Shown here: one piece after another, positions 9,082 through 18,100 of the stretch | How the letters are laid out: every line of letters begins with the position of its first letter | How positions within the stretch are numbered: position 1 is the stretch's first letter | Source of the DNA: Candidatus Bathyarchaeota archaeon | Lineage (GTDB): Archaea > Thermoproteota > Bathyarchaeia > Bathyarchaeales > Bathycorpusculaceae | Length of the DNA stretch: 64,000 bases | Assembly (NCBI GenBank): GCA_026014725.1 | Contig: JAOZHV010000059.1 | Location: 273,558 to 337,557 of the forward strand | Direction of reading: 5' to 3' | Made by a program: the position numbers and the translations under genes | The notes under the pieces: generated by a model | Databases searched by the model: none | What the model was told of the DNA's origin: nothing | What the model saw: only the letters and a program-made list of their open reading frames with translations

Positions 9082-9453
9082 TTATCTTCTCGTTGCAACT
9101 CCGCCTATTAAGCCGCCTATGGCTGAAATCACCGTGACAAGAATCCCTAACAGTAAGACCATTATTCCAACTGCCAGTCCGGCTGCACCGCCGAACAACA
9201 AACCTAAAAAGCCATGGGTTATGCCGCCATAAACTGCAAAGCCCAAAAATGACAGGATTGCCAAGACTATCGCACTGAATATGCCCGACACGCATCCAGC
9301 GATTGCCCCGCCGATAATGCCTCTTGCCAAAAGTCCAGCTACTACACCGCCGACGAAACCGCCCAGAATGTAGCCTATGCCTGGGTAAATCACGCCAAGT
9401 GTTACTGTTATCGCGGAACCTGCCAAGATGCCTAAGCCAATTCTGCTAAACAT
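9082..9453 (-). CDS. Gly/Ala-rich polytopic membrane protein (DUF5518-like), paralog
   Basis: A 123-residue paralog of the downstream protein, with the same order of segments and shared text such as IGGLIGG near the C-terminus and FLGLLFGGAAGLAVG in place of GALFGGLAGLAVG. It has four predicted membrane helices with GxxxG spacing and an ATG start at 9453. A tandem duplication produced the pair. No catalytic residues are apparent, and membrane packing or a stress role is only speculation. Confidence 0.7.
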   Translation of the reverse strand: MFSRIGLGILAGSAITVTLGVIYPGIGYILGGFVGGVVAGLLARGIIGGAIAGCVSGIFSAIVLAILSFLGFAVYGGITHGFLGLLFGGAAGLAVGIMVLLLGILVTVISAIGGLIGGVATRR

Positions 9454-9502
9454 TGTTAACCCAAGCGGTTGAAACTAAAAAAAGGAAGATAAAGGTTGTT
9501 CT

Positions 9503-10201
9503 TTAGCGAGCCCTTGACGAGCGTACTTTTGGTTCAAGCAGGGTCCAAAGCCACTCGGTGAATTCTCGCAGGTTCTTGGTTTGAATGTAAACATCGCCTG
9601 GACCTGTAATTTGCGTGACTAAGCCTTCGCCGCTGAGCAAGGTTTCTTTTAAGCCGCCGAATCGTGTGACTTTGTAGCTGCAGGATTGGCTGAACCCAAC
9701 GAGGTGGAAGTTGTCAACTATGAGCGTTTGTCCTGATTGTAATGTGTGCACGTCTATTGCGCCGAATGTGTTGATAAACATCTGCCCGCTTCCTGTTGCT
9801 TTAATCATGAATAAGCCTTGTCCAAAGAGTCCTTTTGTGAAGCCTTCCCATTTCACATCCAAGTCTATGCCTTGTGTGGAGGCTATGTAGGCGGATTTTT
9901 GAATTACATAACCGCTGTTAGGTGCAACATCAAGTTGTTTTATGTCTCCGACGGGAGCAGCAACAAATGCTGCTTCGCCGGTTCCGTTGTTGGCGGTGTA
10001 GTCGTTTACCCAAAAAGATTGTCCGCCTATGATGCTTAAGCCTAAGCTTCCTAGCAGACTTTTTTCTCGTTTTCGGGTGTGCACTTCAATGTTTGGTGTC
10101 ATGTATGTGAGGGCGCCTGATTCGGCGGTGATGGTTTCGCCTTGGTCTAAGGTGGCTACTAGCATGGAGTATGAGGGTTTATATTTAATTTCGAACTTCA
10201 T
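9503..10201 (-). CDS. AIM24/TIGR00266 family protein
   Basis: A 232-residue AIM24 (formerly DUF124) beta-prism protein. Family text includes YSMLVATLDQGETITAESGAL near the N-terminus, the central GLFMIKATGSGQMFINTFG, and TQITGPGDVYIQTKNL near the end. AIM24 proteins are widespread and of unclear biochemical role; the yeast homolog is mitochondrial. The gene ends 49 bp before the DUF5518-like pair on the same strand and may share a transcript with it. The ATG at 10201 is at the expected family start. Confidence 0.88.
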   Translation of the reverse strand: MKFEIKYKPSYSMLVATLDQGETITAESGALTYMTPNIEVHTRKREKSLLGSLGLSIIGGQSFWVNDYTANNGTGEAAFVAAPVGDIKQLDVAPNSGYVIQKSAYIASTQGIDLDVKWEGFTKGLFGQGLFMIKATGSGQMFINTFGAIDVHTLQSGQTLIVDNFHLVGFSQSCSYKVTRFGGLKETLLSGEGLVTQITGPGDVYIQTKNLREFTEWLWTLLEPKVRSSRAR

Positions 10202-10285
10202 TTTTTTCCCTTTCTTGCGTTACTTATAAAAACATGATTACGCAATTGAGCTTATAAAAATTTAAACAAGGGCTGCTCTGAGGGC
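10202..10285. promoter_or_regulatory. divergent promoter region with two TATA elements
   Basis: Two TTATAAAAA elements lie here between divergent genes. One, near 10223-10231, has suitable spacing for the AIM24 gene on the minus strand. The other, near 10252-10260, lies about 26-34 bp before the TTG at 10286. Both match the archaeal TATA box. Confidence 0.4.
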
Positions 10286-11002
10286 TTGACAGTTACTAGT
10301 TCCGCTAAAGTAATCCTGAAGAAAACATTTAGTCTAACTTTGATATTCAACGCTCTGATTACCTTAGGTTGCGTTGCAGGGATTCTGTTGGGCTTTTATC
10401 GTTCCATGCCGAATTGGAAACCTTTTGCACCATACCTTATCGATGGTAATCTTTTTTGGCTGGTAATCGTAGCGGCGTTAATCAATATTTTTCCTAGTGC
10501 AAGTATTGGTCGCGTTTTGCATACAGGAAGATTCTTGTTTCATCATTACGTCTATGGTGCTTTCCTGCTAGTTGGTTCATCATTACTTATTGTTGCTTTC
10601 GCATCTGTTCCACTGCACAATATTTTCTTTGTAGATGACAGCAGCATAGAAATCAACGCTGGAAGAGTGTTTATTTTGGCTGGTTTAACCTTATTCATAG
10701 ATGATCTTCCTGATGTTTCGAAGAGAATTGAAGCTGGCTTGAACTGGTTTAAGTCAAAAGCGTATAAGGTAAGAAGAGCCATACATGCGTTGCAATTGCT
10801 TACAGGTGTTGTCACATTCTACTGTGGGATTTCCGCTCTCTTATGTACATTGCAGTATGGTGGGCGTGTCGTGCCTAACTCCATTTTGATTGTATCGCTT
10901 TTCATAACTAGCTTCACATCTTTCGCTTTAGTTAAACGGAAGGCTTGGCTAAAAATTACACCGTCGCCAACACGGGAACCTGTTAATGCTGTGCTTTTAT
11001 GA
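10286..11002 (+). CDS. polytopic membrane protein of unknown family
   Basis: The family is not recognised. This 238-residue protein has about six hydrophobic segments (for example FSLTLIFNALITLGCVAGILLGF, NLFWLVIVAALINIFPSA, LLVGSSLLIVAFASV, LLTGVVTFYCGISALLCTL and SILIVSLFITSFTSFALV). No transporter or enzyme signature is evident. The TTG at 10286 has no clear ribosome-binding site, and the TATA element suggests a leaderless or nearly leaderless transcript. Its 3' end overlaps the convergent NERD-domain gene by 20 bp. Confidence 0.6.
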   Translation: MTVTSSAKVILKKTFSLTLIFNALITLGCVAGILLGFYRSMPNWKPFAPYLIDGNLFWLVIVAALINIFPSASIGRVLHTGRFLFHHYVYGAFLLVGSSLLIVAFASVPLHNIFFVDDSSIEINAGRVFILAGLTLFIDDLPDVSKRIEAGLNWFKSKAYKVRRAIHALQLLTGVVTFYCGISALLCTLQYGGRVVPNSILIVSLFITSFTSFALVKRKAWLKITPSPTREPVNAVLL

Positions 11003-11699
11003 TTTCTTTCCCGATTGCCTCTAATTGTTGACGCGAGTAACCGCTAGAATTTTTGTGTGCAGCTATGTAGTTGGCAAGTTGAGGCAGCTTTAGGATTGGA
11101 ACTGTAGGATTGTTTATGTGAAGTACAGCATGCTTGTTTGTGAAGACTACTATGCCTTCTACCCAGATACCGAACTGCCTTAGATTTGGTGAACTGTCGA
11201 TTACTTGCTTGATTCGCGCAATGTTTCTCTTTAGCTGGCGACTTGGACTTGAGTCAACATGGCGTTTGTTATCCCGTTGCCACTCATCTCCGTTACAGGT
11301 AATGTTTCCGCTCCAATTCTTTGTCTCCAAAACAAACACGCCGTTTGGACCGAGGACAATATGGTCGATGTCTCCACCGCCATTACGAAGAGAAAGAGCA
11401 TTTATGAGGTAATAATCGTTGTTTAGTTTGTTGTTGAGTAGTTTGATTACTTGTTTTTCACCTTGCCATCCACCACTGTAGATGTGGTACTTGCGCAGGT
11501 AATAATAGAAGGCAATCAGCGGCGCAAGCGAAAAGATTAGGGCGATATACTCAAGGGAGGTCACCTGCCATGTAGAGAGGACTCTGTATGCCACAACGAA
11601 GAAAATTAAGAACATCAATAGAATGCAAAGGGCTGCTTTGGCAAGGTTTTTTATAGTCTGGTTCTTGAGGTGACTGCTTGAAGCTTTTAGCCGACGCAT
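10983..11699 (-). CDS. membrane-anchored NERD-domain protein
   Basis: Two N-terminal membrane segments (about residues 18-68) are followed by a NERD (nuclease-related) domain. The PD-(D/E)xK-like core is visible as GEKQVIKLL, then GGGDIDHIVLGPNGVFVLETKNW, in which D, E and K of IDHIV and ETKNW match the family nuclease motif. The 238-residue protein should hold the domain on the cytoplasmic face. Function is unproven; NERD domains are inferred nucleases for DNA processing or defence. The gene converges on and overlaps the preceding membrane-protein gene. Confidence 0.82.
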   Translation of the reverse strand: MRRLKASSSHLKNQTIKNLAKAALCILLMFLIFFVVAYRVLSTWQVTSLEYIALIFSLAPLIAFYYYLRKYHIYSGGWQGEKQVIKLLNNKLNNDYYLINALSLRNGGGDIDHIVLGPNGVFVLETKNWSGNITCNGDEWQRDNKRHVDSSPSRQLKRNIARIKQVIDSSPNLRQFGIWVEGIVVFTNKHAVLHINNPTVPILKLPQLANYIAAHKNSSGYSRQQLEAIGKEIIKAQH

Positions 11700-11847
11700 A
11701 CACAGTCATAGAGCCTGAAACTAATATTATTTTATGGCATTCAAACAGCGTTTAAAACATAATCGCATTGTTCTTTTAGCGGAACAGGCTGTTCTCGGAA
11801 AAGAGCTAATAGTAACTCTCTGTACTTTTCTGCTTAGTGAAAAAAAA

Positions 11848-12786
11848 ATGTCCGCTAAGCAATACTCCACAAAGTTCAAAATAGCTATGATAAGCGTGCT
11901 CATCGCAAGCTTGTTAAGCGTACCCTTTTTGATAACGGTAAATGCTCAGAGTTCAGGGGTTACAGTTGGATACTGGTCCTTAGACGAAGTGAAACCAAGC
12001 GGTTACAACACCATAACCCCTGATGCGGTAAGCGTGAACGCTGGCATCGTAGCAGGCGACCCTGAGCCGACGCTGGTGGAAGGAAAATTTGACAAGGCTA
12101 TGAAGTTTAACGGTGAAGGTTTCGTTTATGTTCCAATCAAATTTGTTATTGGCTTTCCACCTACGCCGCAACCAATCTATATGCCAATCTCACCCAACCT
12201 TGACGTGCAAAAATACATTGCTGTTGAAGCTTGGATTAAAGTTTCAGAATTCACGCAAGCAACTTACAACAACATCGTTGTTAAATGTGACCATCCAGAC
12301 CAAGCCTGCGCGTGGCAGAACACCATTAGAGTACTTGGGTTATCAATAAGAGCAGGTGAACTTGAAAACGGCGTCGTCGAAGGTGCATTAAGCGGTTTTG
12401 TGTTAACGGACAGTGATGGCTTTAATGAAATTGTGACAACACAACCCATTCCGCTAAACCAATGGATCAACGTTAAGTTTACTAGGACTTCCACAGGGAT
12501 GCACCTCTACATTGATGGGCATGAACAAAGCGTTAACGTGATTCGCGGTGTCCAAAATCCAAATGGCAATATTGTTAATGGCACCGAGTACTACTTTGGA
12601 CATGACGGGCTAGCAACCATAGACGAAGTTCGCATCACGGATTTAACTCCACCAGAAATTAGCGAAGATGCCTTTGACATAGGTCCTAACATGTTGATTG
12701 CAATAATAGCCGTCGCGGTCATTTTTGCTGTGGCTTGGCTTTTGCGCAGAGCCATTCAACTGTGGATTATTCGACCTAAAATGTAA
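11848..12786 (+). CDS. secreted LamG/concanavalin-like protein with C-terminal membrane anchor
   Basis: The ATG at 11848 is chosen because it is followed by a clear signal peptide (KIAMISVLIASLLSVPFL, cleavage near VNAQ). A longer in-frame opening starting at 11734 would bury it. The mature domain (VTVGYWSLDEV, KAMKFNGEGFVYVP, AVEAWIKVSE, TGMHLYIDGHEQS, YYFGHDGLATIDEVRI) has the typical LamG jelly-roll motifs that bind carbohydrate or other ligands. One hydrophobic helix near the C-terminus (MLIAIIAVAVIFAVAWLL) followed by basic residues anchors it. About 312 residues, likely on the cell surface. Confidence 0.75.
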   Translation: MSAKQYSTKFKIAMISVLIASLLSVPFLITVNAQSSGVTVGYWSLDEVKPSGYNTITPDAVSVNAGIVAGDPEPTLVEGKFDKAMKFNGEGFVYVPIKFVIGFPPTPQPIYMPISPNLDVQKYIAVEAWIKVSEFTQATYNNIVVKCDHPDQACAWQNTIRVLGLSIRAGELENGVVEGALSGFVLTDSDGFNEIVTTQPIPLNQWINVKFTRTSTGMHLYIDGHEQSVNVIRGVQNPNGNIVNGTEYYFGHDGLATIDEVRITDLTPPEISEDAFDIGPNMLIAIIAVAVIFAVAWLLRRAIQLWIIRPKM

Positions 12787-12809
12787 CTCCGCCTAAGGAG
12801 CGTAAAAGT

Positions 12810-13982
12810 TTGGGCACCACGCTGAAATTGCTTGAGTTAATGCTTCGCCAAAAACTCTTAGGGCAGGGACTAAAAGGAGAAACCAATACGCCCCTCATCG
12901 TTTCTTTTGCCGTAACACGAGCCTGCAACCTACAATGCCTTCACTGCCACGTCTCAGCCAGAGAAGCCATGCCAGACGAACTTAACTTAAAAGAAGCTAT
13001 GCACGCGATTGACGAAATGGCAAACCTGGGCACTGAAGCAGTGATTTTCAGCGGCGGCGAACCCCTGCTAAGAAAGGACTTTGTGCTGCAGCTTGCCCAG
13101 TACTGTGAGGACTATGGCATCATAACCGCCATGCTTTCAAACGGACTGCTAATATCGCCTGAAACTGCCTTACAACTGAAAGATGCAGGCATCAAAGCAG
13201 TAGGCATACCCATTGACTCTATCATTCCTGAAAAACATGACTGTTTAAGAAACCGCCCAGGCACCTTCAAAGAAGCTGTCTCCGCCATCCAAACCTGCTT
13301 AGACATAGACTTAGAAGTAGTCGTAACCACCATGGCGCTCAAAGACACATTCAACGACATCCCAAAACGCATAGAATTCCTATCAAACTTGGGAGTTGAT
13401 GAAGTCGCGGTTTACGATTTAGTTCCAGTCGGCAGAGGCAAAGACGTAATGGACCAAGCCATGAGTCAAGAGCAACGAGTCAGTCTGATTCGGTGGCTAC
13501 AGGGAATGCAAGAAACCACAGAAATGGTTTTTGCAATGTCAGGCGGACTACCGCTCTATCCTGAAATCGCCATGGAAATGCATAACTCTCACGGCACCAA
13601 ACCCAAAGACCTTCTAATCAAGGAGTTCTGGATACACAACAACGTCGGTTGCCACGCAGGGATCTTCTACTTTAGCTTACGACCAAACGGAGACGTTTAC
13701 CCCTGCACCTTTTTACCAATTAAAGCTGGAAACATCCGAGAGCAAAGCTTAACCGAGATTTGGCGCAACTCAAAAATCCTAAACACACTTCGCCAGCGAC
13801 AAACGCTAAAGGGAGAATGCGGAGTCTGCCAGTACCGAGAAACATGCGGCGGATGCAGAGGCAGAGCCTACGCCTGCACAGGCGACTATTTGGAAACTGA
13901 CCCTGTGTGCCTGAAGGAACTGATGATACAGGAGAAGGTTTCGCCAGTTGACGTGAAACGCTTCGGATGGTGCGTTGGGTAG
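12810..13982 (+). CDS. radical SAM/SPASM domain enzyme
   Basis: The radical SAM [4Fe-4S] motif CNLQCLHC has Cys39, Cys43 and Cys46. SGGEPLL binds SAM, and a C-terminal SPASM domain binds further clusters (GDVYPCTFLP, GECGVCQYRETCGGCRGRAYA, DPVCLKE). The 390-residue protein belongs to the large group that includes AhbC/AhbD and NirJ of heme synthesis and peptide-modifying maturases. Sequence alone does not choose between them, and no precursor peptide is evident nearby. The start is TTG 12810 with AAGGAG nine bases upstream. It follows the LamG-like gene by 23 bp, so the two may be co-transcribed. Confidence 0.88.
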   Translation: MGTTLKLLELMLRQKLLGQGLKGETNTPLIVSFAVTRACNLQCLHCHVSAREAMPDELNLKEAMHAIDEMANLGTEAVIFSGGEPLLRKDFVLQLAQYCEDYGIITAMLSNGLLISPETALQLKDAGIKAVGIPIDSIIPEKHDCLRNRPGTFKEAVSAIQTCLDIDLEVVVTTMALKDTFNDIPKRIEFLSNLGVDEVAVYDLVPVGRGKDVMDQAMSQEQRVSLIRWLQGMQETTEMVFAMSGGLPLYPEIAMEMHNSHGTKPKDLLIKEFWIHNNVGCHAGIFYFSLRPNGDVYPCTFLPIKAGNIREQSLTEIWRNSKILNTLRQRQTLKGECGVCQYRETCGGCRGRAYACTGDYLETDPVCLKELMIQEKVSPVDVKRFGWCVG

Positions 13983-13989
13983 CGCTAGA

Positions 13990-14100
13990 TTTAGAAGCAT
14001 ATTTGCCGCCTATTAGTGGTTCTATGTTAGAACCTATAGGGGGTAGGTGCTATTGCCGCTTTTTCAACCCAAAAGCATGTTAAAAAATCAAACGCTTTTT
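13990..14100. repeat. structured dispersed repeat, copy A
   Basis: This stretch of about 110 bp recurs at 18848-18955 with clear similarity, including AGCATATTT, CCTATAGGGG, TAGGTG, CCGCTTTT and CCAAAAGCATG in the same order. A strong hairpin is present: GGTTCTA (14018-14024) pairs with TAGAACC (14028-14034) over loop TGT, extended by CCTAT (14009-14013) with ATAGG (14036-14040). A second stem GCTTTT/AAAAGC (14058 to 14076) is conserved in both copies. It sits between convergent gene ends. Confidence 0.7.
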
Positions 14101-14103
14101 ATT

Positions 14104-14580
14104 TCAAACTTTTCGATACAAGTAAATGGTGTGTGACGGATAACCCAGCTGTGGATTTTCACAGAAATTCTCAACCTTCTCAGGACGCCAGCCAATAATC
14201 TCGTAATCATGCGAAACAACCCGCGCACCCTTTCGCAAATCCTTTTCAAGCTTAGGCTTAATCTTCTCATTCGCGCTCGTCGTCAAGTATAAGTAGACAA
14301 CATCAGCCGCCGACAAATTTACATTAAACATGTCACCATTCACAATGGTCACGCGGTCCTCAAGACCATTCTCATGAATAGCAACCATTGCTTTCTTTGC
14401 CAAATCCTCACGTAACTCAACCCCAACTCCACGCGCGCCAAAACTCTTAGCTGCCATAATCACCGTTCTACCATCGCCCGCACCCATATCAAAAAGAACT
14501 TCGCCAGCTTTCAACCCCGCCAGCTTAAGCATGTACTCTACAACAACAGGCGGACTTGGAACAAACGGCGCGATAAACAT
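14104..14580 (-). CDS. aKMT4-like class I protein lysine methyltransferase
   Basis: A 158-residue SAM-dependent methyltransferase with motif I LFDMGAGDGRTVIMAA, acidic motif II VGVELRE, and later DVVYLYLTTSANEKIKPKLE and GARVVSHDYEIIGWRP. The last block closely resembles the crenarchaeal lysine methyltransferase aKMT4 (recalled from the family), which methylates chromatin proteins such as Cren7 and many other proteins. The N-terminal FVPSPPVVVEYMLKLAGLK is also typical. It is probably a broad-specificity protein lysine methylase. It is encoded just downstream, on the same strand, of a Cys-rich hypothetical gene. Confidence 0.8.
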   Translation of the reverse strand: MFIAPFVPSPPVVVEYMLKLAGLKAGEVLFDMGAGDGRTVIMAAKSFGARGVGVELREDLAKKAMVAIHENGLEDRVTIVNGDMFNVNLSAADVVYLYLTTSANEKIKPKLEKDLRKGARVVSHDYEIIGWRPEKVENFCENPQLGYPSHTIYLYRKV

Positions 14581-14622
14581 ACAAGATACATCTTCCTAAA
14601 CAGAGATTTAACTCATACTCTA

Positions 14623-14949
14623 TTACGTCACGTAAGCATCCTTCTTGGGCAAAGGTCTCCTTGCCTCACCGCATTTAACACAACTCTGCGCACACAACTC
14701 CAAATACTTTGCTTCATCACGCGAACCAACAGCAGTAGCCGCCTTCATGCACAACTCGCTTGGTTCATTGCAGCCTTCTTCTTTGCATAACTTGGAAATG
14801 TACTGGCAAATCTCCTGCACATCTTTGGGCTCTAAAACTGCCCGATTCGTACGCACAAGCAAACACAGCTCCCGCGCCATAACGCAAGTTTTGACGTATT
14901 TGATTCGCTCAAGAACTTCTTTTCGCAGATTCTTTCGGCTTATTTCCAC
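14623..14949 (-). CDS. Cys-rich hypothetical protein
   Basis: The family is not recognised. It is about 108 residues, alpha-helical, with eight to nine cysteines scattered through helices (KTCVMARELC, EICQYISKLCKEEGCNEPSELC, LELCAQSCVKCGEARR). A final CxxC suggests metal binding, with some resemblance to four-helix Cys-rich copper-storage-like proteins (inference only). A GTG at 14949 with GAGAGG six bases upstream fits better than a TTG at 14955 that directly abuts the same ribosome-binding site. It shares a strand with the methyltransferase 42 bp downstream. Confidence 0.6.
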   Translation of the reverse strand: MEISRKNLRKEVLERIKYVKTCVMARELCLLVRTNRAVLEPKDVQEICQYISKLCKEEGCNEPSELCMKAATAVGSRDEAKYLELCAQSCVKCGEARRPLPKKDAYVT

Positions 14950-15061
14950 ATTCAACCTCTCCTATGGCATAACAAGCAGACAGCACCAATAAGCTGTTTT
15001 ACACTTAAAAAGATGCTGTTAAACCTAACATATCTTAAACCGTCAAGACGAAAAGCAATAA

Positions 15062-17935
15062 TTACCTAAACCGTTTGCTTAGCGCCTTGCGCTCTGCTTC
15101 CAAAATCAACTCAAAAAAGCTATCTGAGAGCGCGTTTTCCTTCTCCAGAATGCTTGCGACATCAGAAACTGAAACTCGCCGTGCACTCAACGCAACCGTA
15201 GCCACTTTACCATACTTTTCAATCAACTTCGCAGTCTGCTTGGCATTAACTTGCATCTTCTCTTCGCCCTTAGCGAGGTGTTCACCTTTCTTTTCAACTA
15301 GCGGTAAAGCCTTCTCCTCCTCAACCTTTAGCATGCCAATCGCAAAGGAGCCGCATCGCGGGCATTTGGGCTTATCAGGCAGGTCTTTGATGCGTATCAT
15401 TTCCATCCAGTCCCAACACTGAGTACACACAAAGTTGCCTGTCTCATTGAGCAAACGCGCCTTGGCAGACTCAACCAGCACCGCACGCATCTTTTCAGGC
15501 GGAATCAAATCAGTCTTCATACTAACCCGCTCGATGCCAACACGGGCAACAGGAGTCGCATTGCCACCAGTGTCAACCACCTGCAACCGAACTAAACCGT
15601 CACGCAACCGTCCAAGCACAAAAACCAACCCGTCAGCATCAAGGTCTTTAGAGAAAACCTCCTTGAGCCCCTCATCATAAATCGGTGTGCCCTCAAAACT
15701 AGAAATAAGCTTCTGCAGGCTAACGTTGCTAAAGTCAGCCCACTTCTTGAGTGCCCCAAACCTGCGAGCCACTTGGATGACTCGGCGCTTAAACAACCCC
15801 GTCTTCACCGTAGACAACACCAACGTATCTCGTATGGTTTGCTCACTCATGCCTTTCATTTCGTTTAGCACCTCAACCAGCCGCTCGGCGCTCATGGCGC
15901 CCATAGTTTGCACGAAAACTCGGTAAGGGTCATGCTGCACAACTATGCCGCGTCCAAGCTTGTCAGAGAGCACCTGCCCAAGCAACTGCGCAAAAGCTCG
16001 ATTGGTGAGCGAACCAAAGTTTGAGTGCACAATCACGAATTCGCCCCACTCTTCAACTACAATTCGGCTTGGTGTTGGGACAGGAAAGCCGCTGTGCATC
16101 TGCTCCAGTGTCTCAGCCAACGCATTCCTAATCGTTTCCGCGTCAGCGGGGTAACGTTCAGAAAGCATAGTGCTAATCTGTTCGGCAGTGGCTCCACGCT
16201 GGTTTTGTTCTTCAGCAAACCCTCGAATCTCCGCTACTTCCTGCGCTATCTCATACGGAACAGGAATCTCCTCGCCAATCCAGCTTGGAATTGAACCAGT
16301 GGGGTCATCAACGGGGCGAACGTAAACTTTGTCTTCGGTTGCGTGCATTATTTGCCACGGACTGCCGCGGATGATGAATTTGGTGCCGGGTTTGCCGTAC
16401 TCTGCCATGAACGCTTCATCCAACACGCCGATTGAAGAATCGGATGATTCGTCAATGACTAGAAACTGTTTTTCTTCAGGAATCATTGAGAGATTATCAA
16501 AATAGTACTCAAACAACGCTTTTGTCCGCTGAGGCTTAAGCACAACTTTGTCCTCGAAGGAAGTCCAAGCTAAACGTGGAAAACGTGAGTGCATGTATTT
16601 GAGCACTTTTTCCACATCGCTCAAGGTTACATTCTCAAACGGGGCTGCGCTTTTCATAAGGTCACGTATTTCCTCAAATGTCAAGCGTCTGTTTTTCAAA
16701 AGCAAGCCTGCGATTTGGTGAGTTAAAACGTCATAGGGTTTGTCTGGAACCGATACAGGTTCAAGTTGTTCTGCTAAAGCTCGCCGAGCAATTGCCAGCG
16801 CTTCAAGTGTGTCATCAGAGTCCATGCCGATGATTATGCCTTCAGACACGTTGCCGTAAGTGTGTCCTGCCCTACCGACACGCTGAATCAATCTTGTAAC
16901 TTGCCGTGGACTCATGTACTGGATGACAAGGTCGATGTGTCCCACATCGATGCCGAGTTCAAGGCTGCTTGTGGCAATTAAGCCTTTGAGAGCACCGCGT
17001 TTGAGCCCTGTTTCCGCCGCAATTCGCGAAGGCTTGGCCAGCGAGCCGTGATGAATGGAAACTGGGAAATCGACATCCCAAACTTTGAAACGCGAAGCCA
17101 AAACCTCGGAGACCGAGCGTGTGTTAGTAAACAGTAGGACGGATTTGCGTTTGCTCATGTAATCGCGGATAATGCGTAGCCTTGCCGCTACTTCGGGGTG
17201 AGTGTAAATTTTGGAGGCGAAGCGAACGTCTTCTTCGGTTGGTTTAGGATAAAGCACCTGCAACTTCACCATTTTGGCAACGGGAACCCGCACGATTTCA
17301 ACGGGGCGGTTATCGCCGACAAGGAACTGGGCAACCTTCTCTGGAGACCCAATCGTAGCCGACAACCCAATCATCTGGAACTCTTTACCGATTAAGCCTC
17401 TCACACGTTCCAGCGCCAAAGACAGTTGGCTTCCACGCTTGCTATCAGCTAACTCATGCACCTCATCGATGATTACCCAGCGGAGACTCTGCAAATGCTG
17501 GCGCAGTAGCCATCCCGACAAAATAGCTTGCAACGTTTCAGGAGTTGTTATTAAAATGTCGGGTGGACTGTGAGATTGGCGTGTGCGCTCTTTGGTTTCT
17601 GTATCTCCGTGCCTCACAGCGAGTTTTATGTCTAGGTTGTTGCACCACCACTGCATCCGCTCAAGCAAATCACGGTTTAGCGCCCGAAGCGGCGTAATGT
17701 AGAGCACTTTTATTCCAGGAGTCTTGGGCTGTTGCAGGAGCATACTGAGAACTGGCAGGAACGCGGCTTCAGTTTTGCCTGTGGCGGTCGGTGAAATCAA
17801 GAGGACGTTTTTGCCGTCGAGAATTTTTGGGATAACCATCTGTTGGGGTTCAGTTGGTTTTGTGAATCCTTTTTGTTCAACGAGCCTTCGCACTGGCTTT
17901 ACGAGCAACTCAAAAGCGGACTCAGAATCTGCCAT
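15062..17935 (-). CDS. Lhr-family large ATP-dependent helicase
   Basis: A superfamily 2 helicase of about 957 residues. Motif I is ISPTATGKT (about residues 47-55), Ia TPLRALNRDLLERM, motif II DEVHELADSKRGSQL, motif III GLSATIG, and motif VI QRVGRAGHTYG. The DEVH and RGSQL text is characteristic of Lhr. A winged helix and a Lhr-specific C-terminal region follow, with a zinc ribbon-like CTQCWDW and CPRCGS near the end. It probably unwinds DNA or RNA-DNA hybrids in repair. The ATG at 17935 gives a canonical N-terminus; an in-frame extension to 18073 lacks conserved sequence. Confidence 0.92.
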   Translation of the reverse strand: MADSESAFELLVKPVRRLVEQKGFTKPTEPQQMVIPKILDGKNVLLISPTATGKTEAAFLPVLSMLLQQPKTPGIKVLYITPLRALNRDLLERMQWWCNNLDIKLAVRHGDTETKERTRQSHSPPDILITTPETLQAILSGWLLRQHLQSLRWVIIDEVHELADSKRGSQLSLALERVRGLIGKEFQMIGLSATIGSPEKVAQFLVGDNRPVEIVRVPVAKMVKLQVLYPKPTEEDVRFASKIYTHPEVAARLRIIRDYMSKRKSVLLFTNTRSVSEVLASRFKVWDVDFPVSIHHGSLAKPSRIAAETGLKRGALKGLIATSSLELGIDVGHIDLVIQYMSPRQVTRLIQRVGRAGHTYGNVSEGIIIGMDSDDTLEALAIARRALAEQLEPVSVPDKPYDVLTHQIAGLLLKNRRLTFEEIRDLMKSAAPFENVTLSDVEKVLKYMHSRFPRLAWTSFEDKVVLKPQRTKALFEYYFDNLSMIPEEKQFLVIDESSDSSIGVLDEAFMAEYGKPGTKFIIRGSPWQIMHATEDKVYVRPVDDPTGSIPSWIGEEIPVPYEIAQEVAEIRGFAEEQNQRGATAEQISTMLSERYPADAETIRNALAETLEQMHSGFPVPTPSRIVVEEWGEFVIVHSNFGSLTNRAFAQLLGQVLSDKLGRGIVVQHDPYRVFVQTMGAMSAERLVEVLNEMKGMSEQTIRDTLVLSTVKTGLFKRRVIQVARRFGALKKWADFSNVSLQKLISSFEGTPIYDEGLKEVFSKDLDADGLVFVLGRLRDGLVRLQVVDTGGNATPVARVGIERVSMKTDLIPPEKMRAVLVESAKARLLNETGNFVCTQCWDWMEMIRIKDLPDKPKCPRCGSFAIGMLKVEEEKALPLVEKKGEHLAKGEEKMQVNAKQTAKLIEKYGKVATVALSARRVSVSDVASILEKENALSDSFFELILEAERKALSKRFR

Positions 17936-18100
17936 CAATAAGGAGTAACCTTCGAGATAATAGAATGCTTTGTTCGTGGTATAAAAAATGTTAGGCGACA
18001 ATAATGCAGATTGCTGATGTTTTAGACGGAATACACAATGCACGCCTAACCGGGACTCCACTTGACTTAACAATGTTTAAACCGCTTCTTTTCGTTTTTT

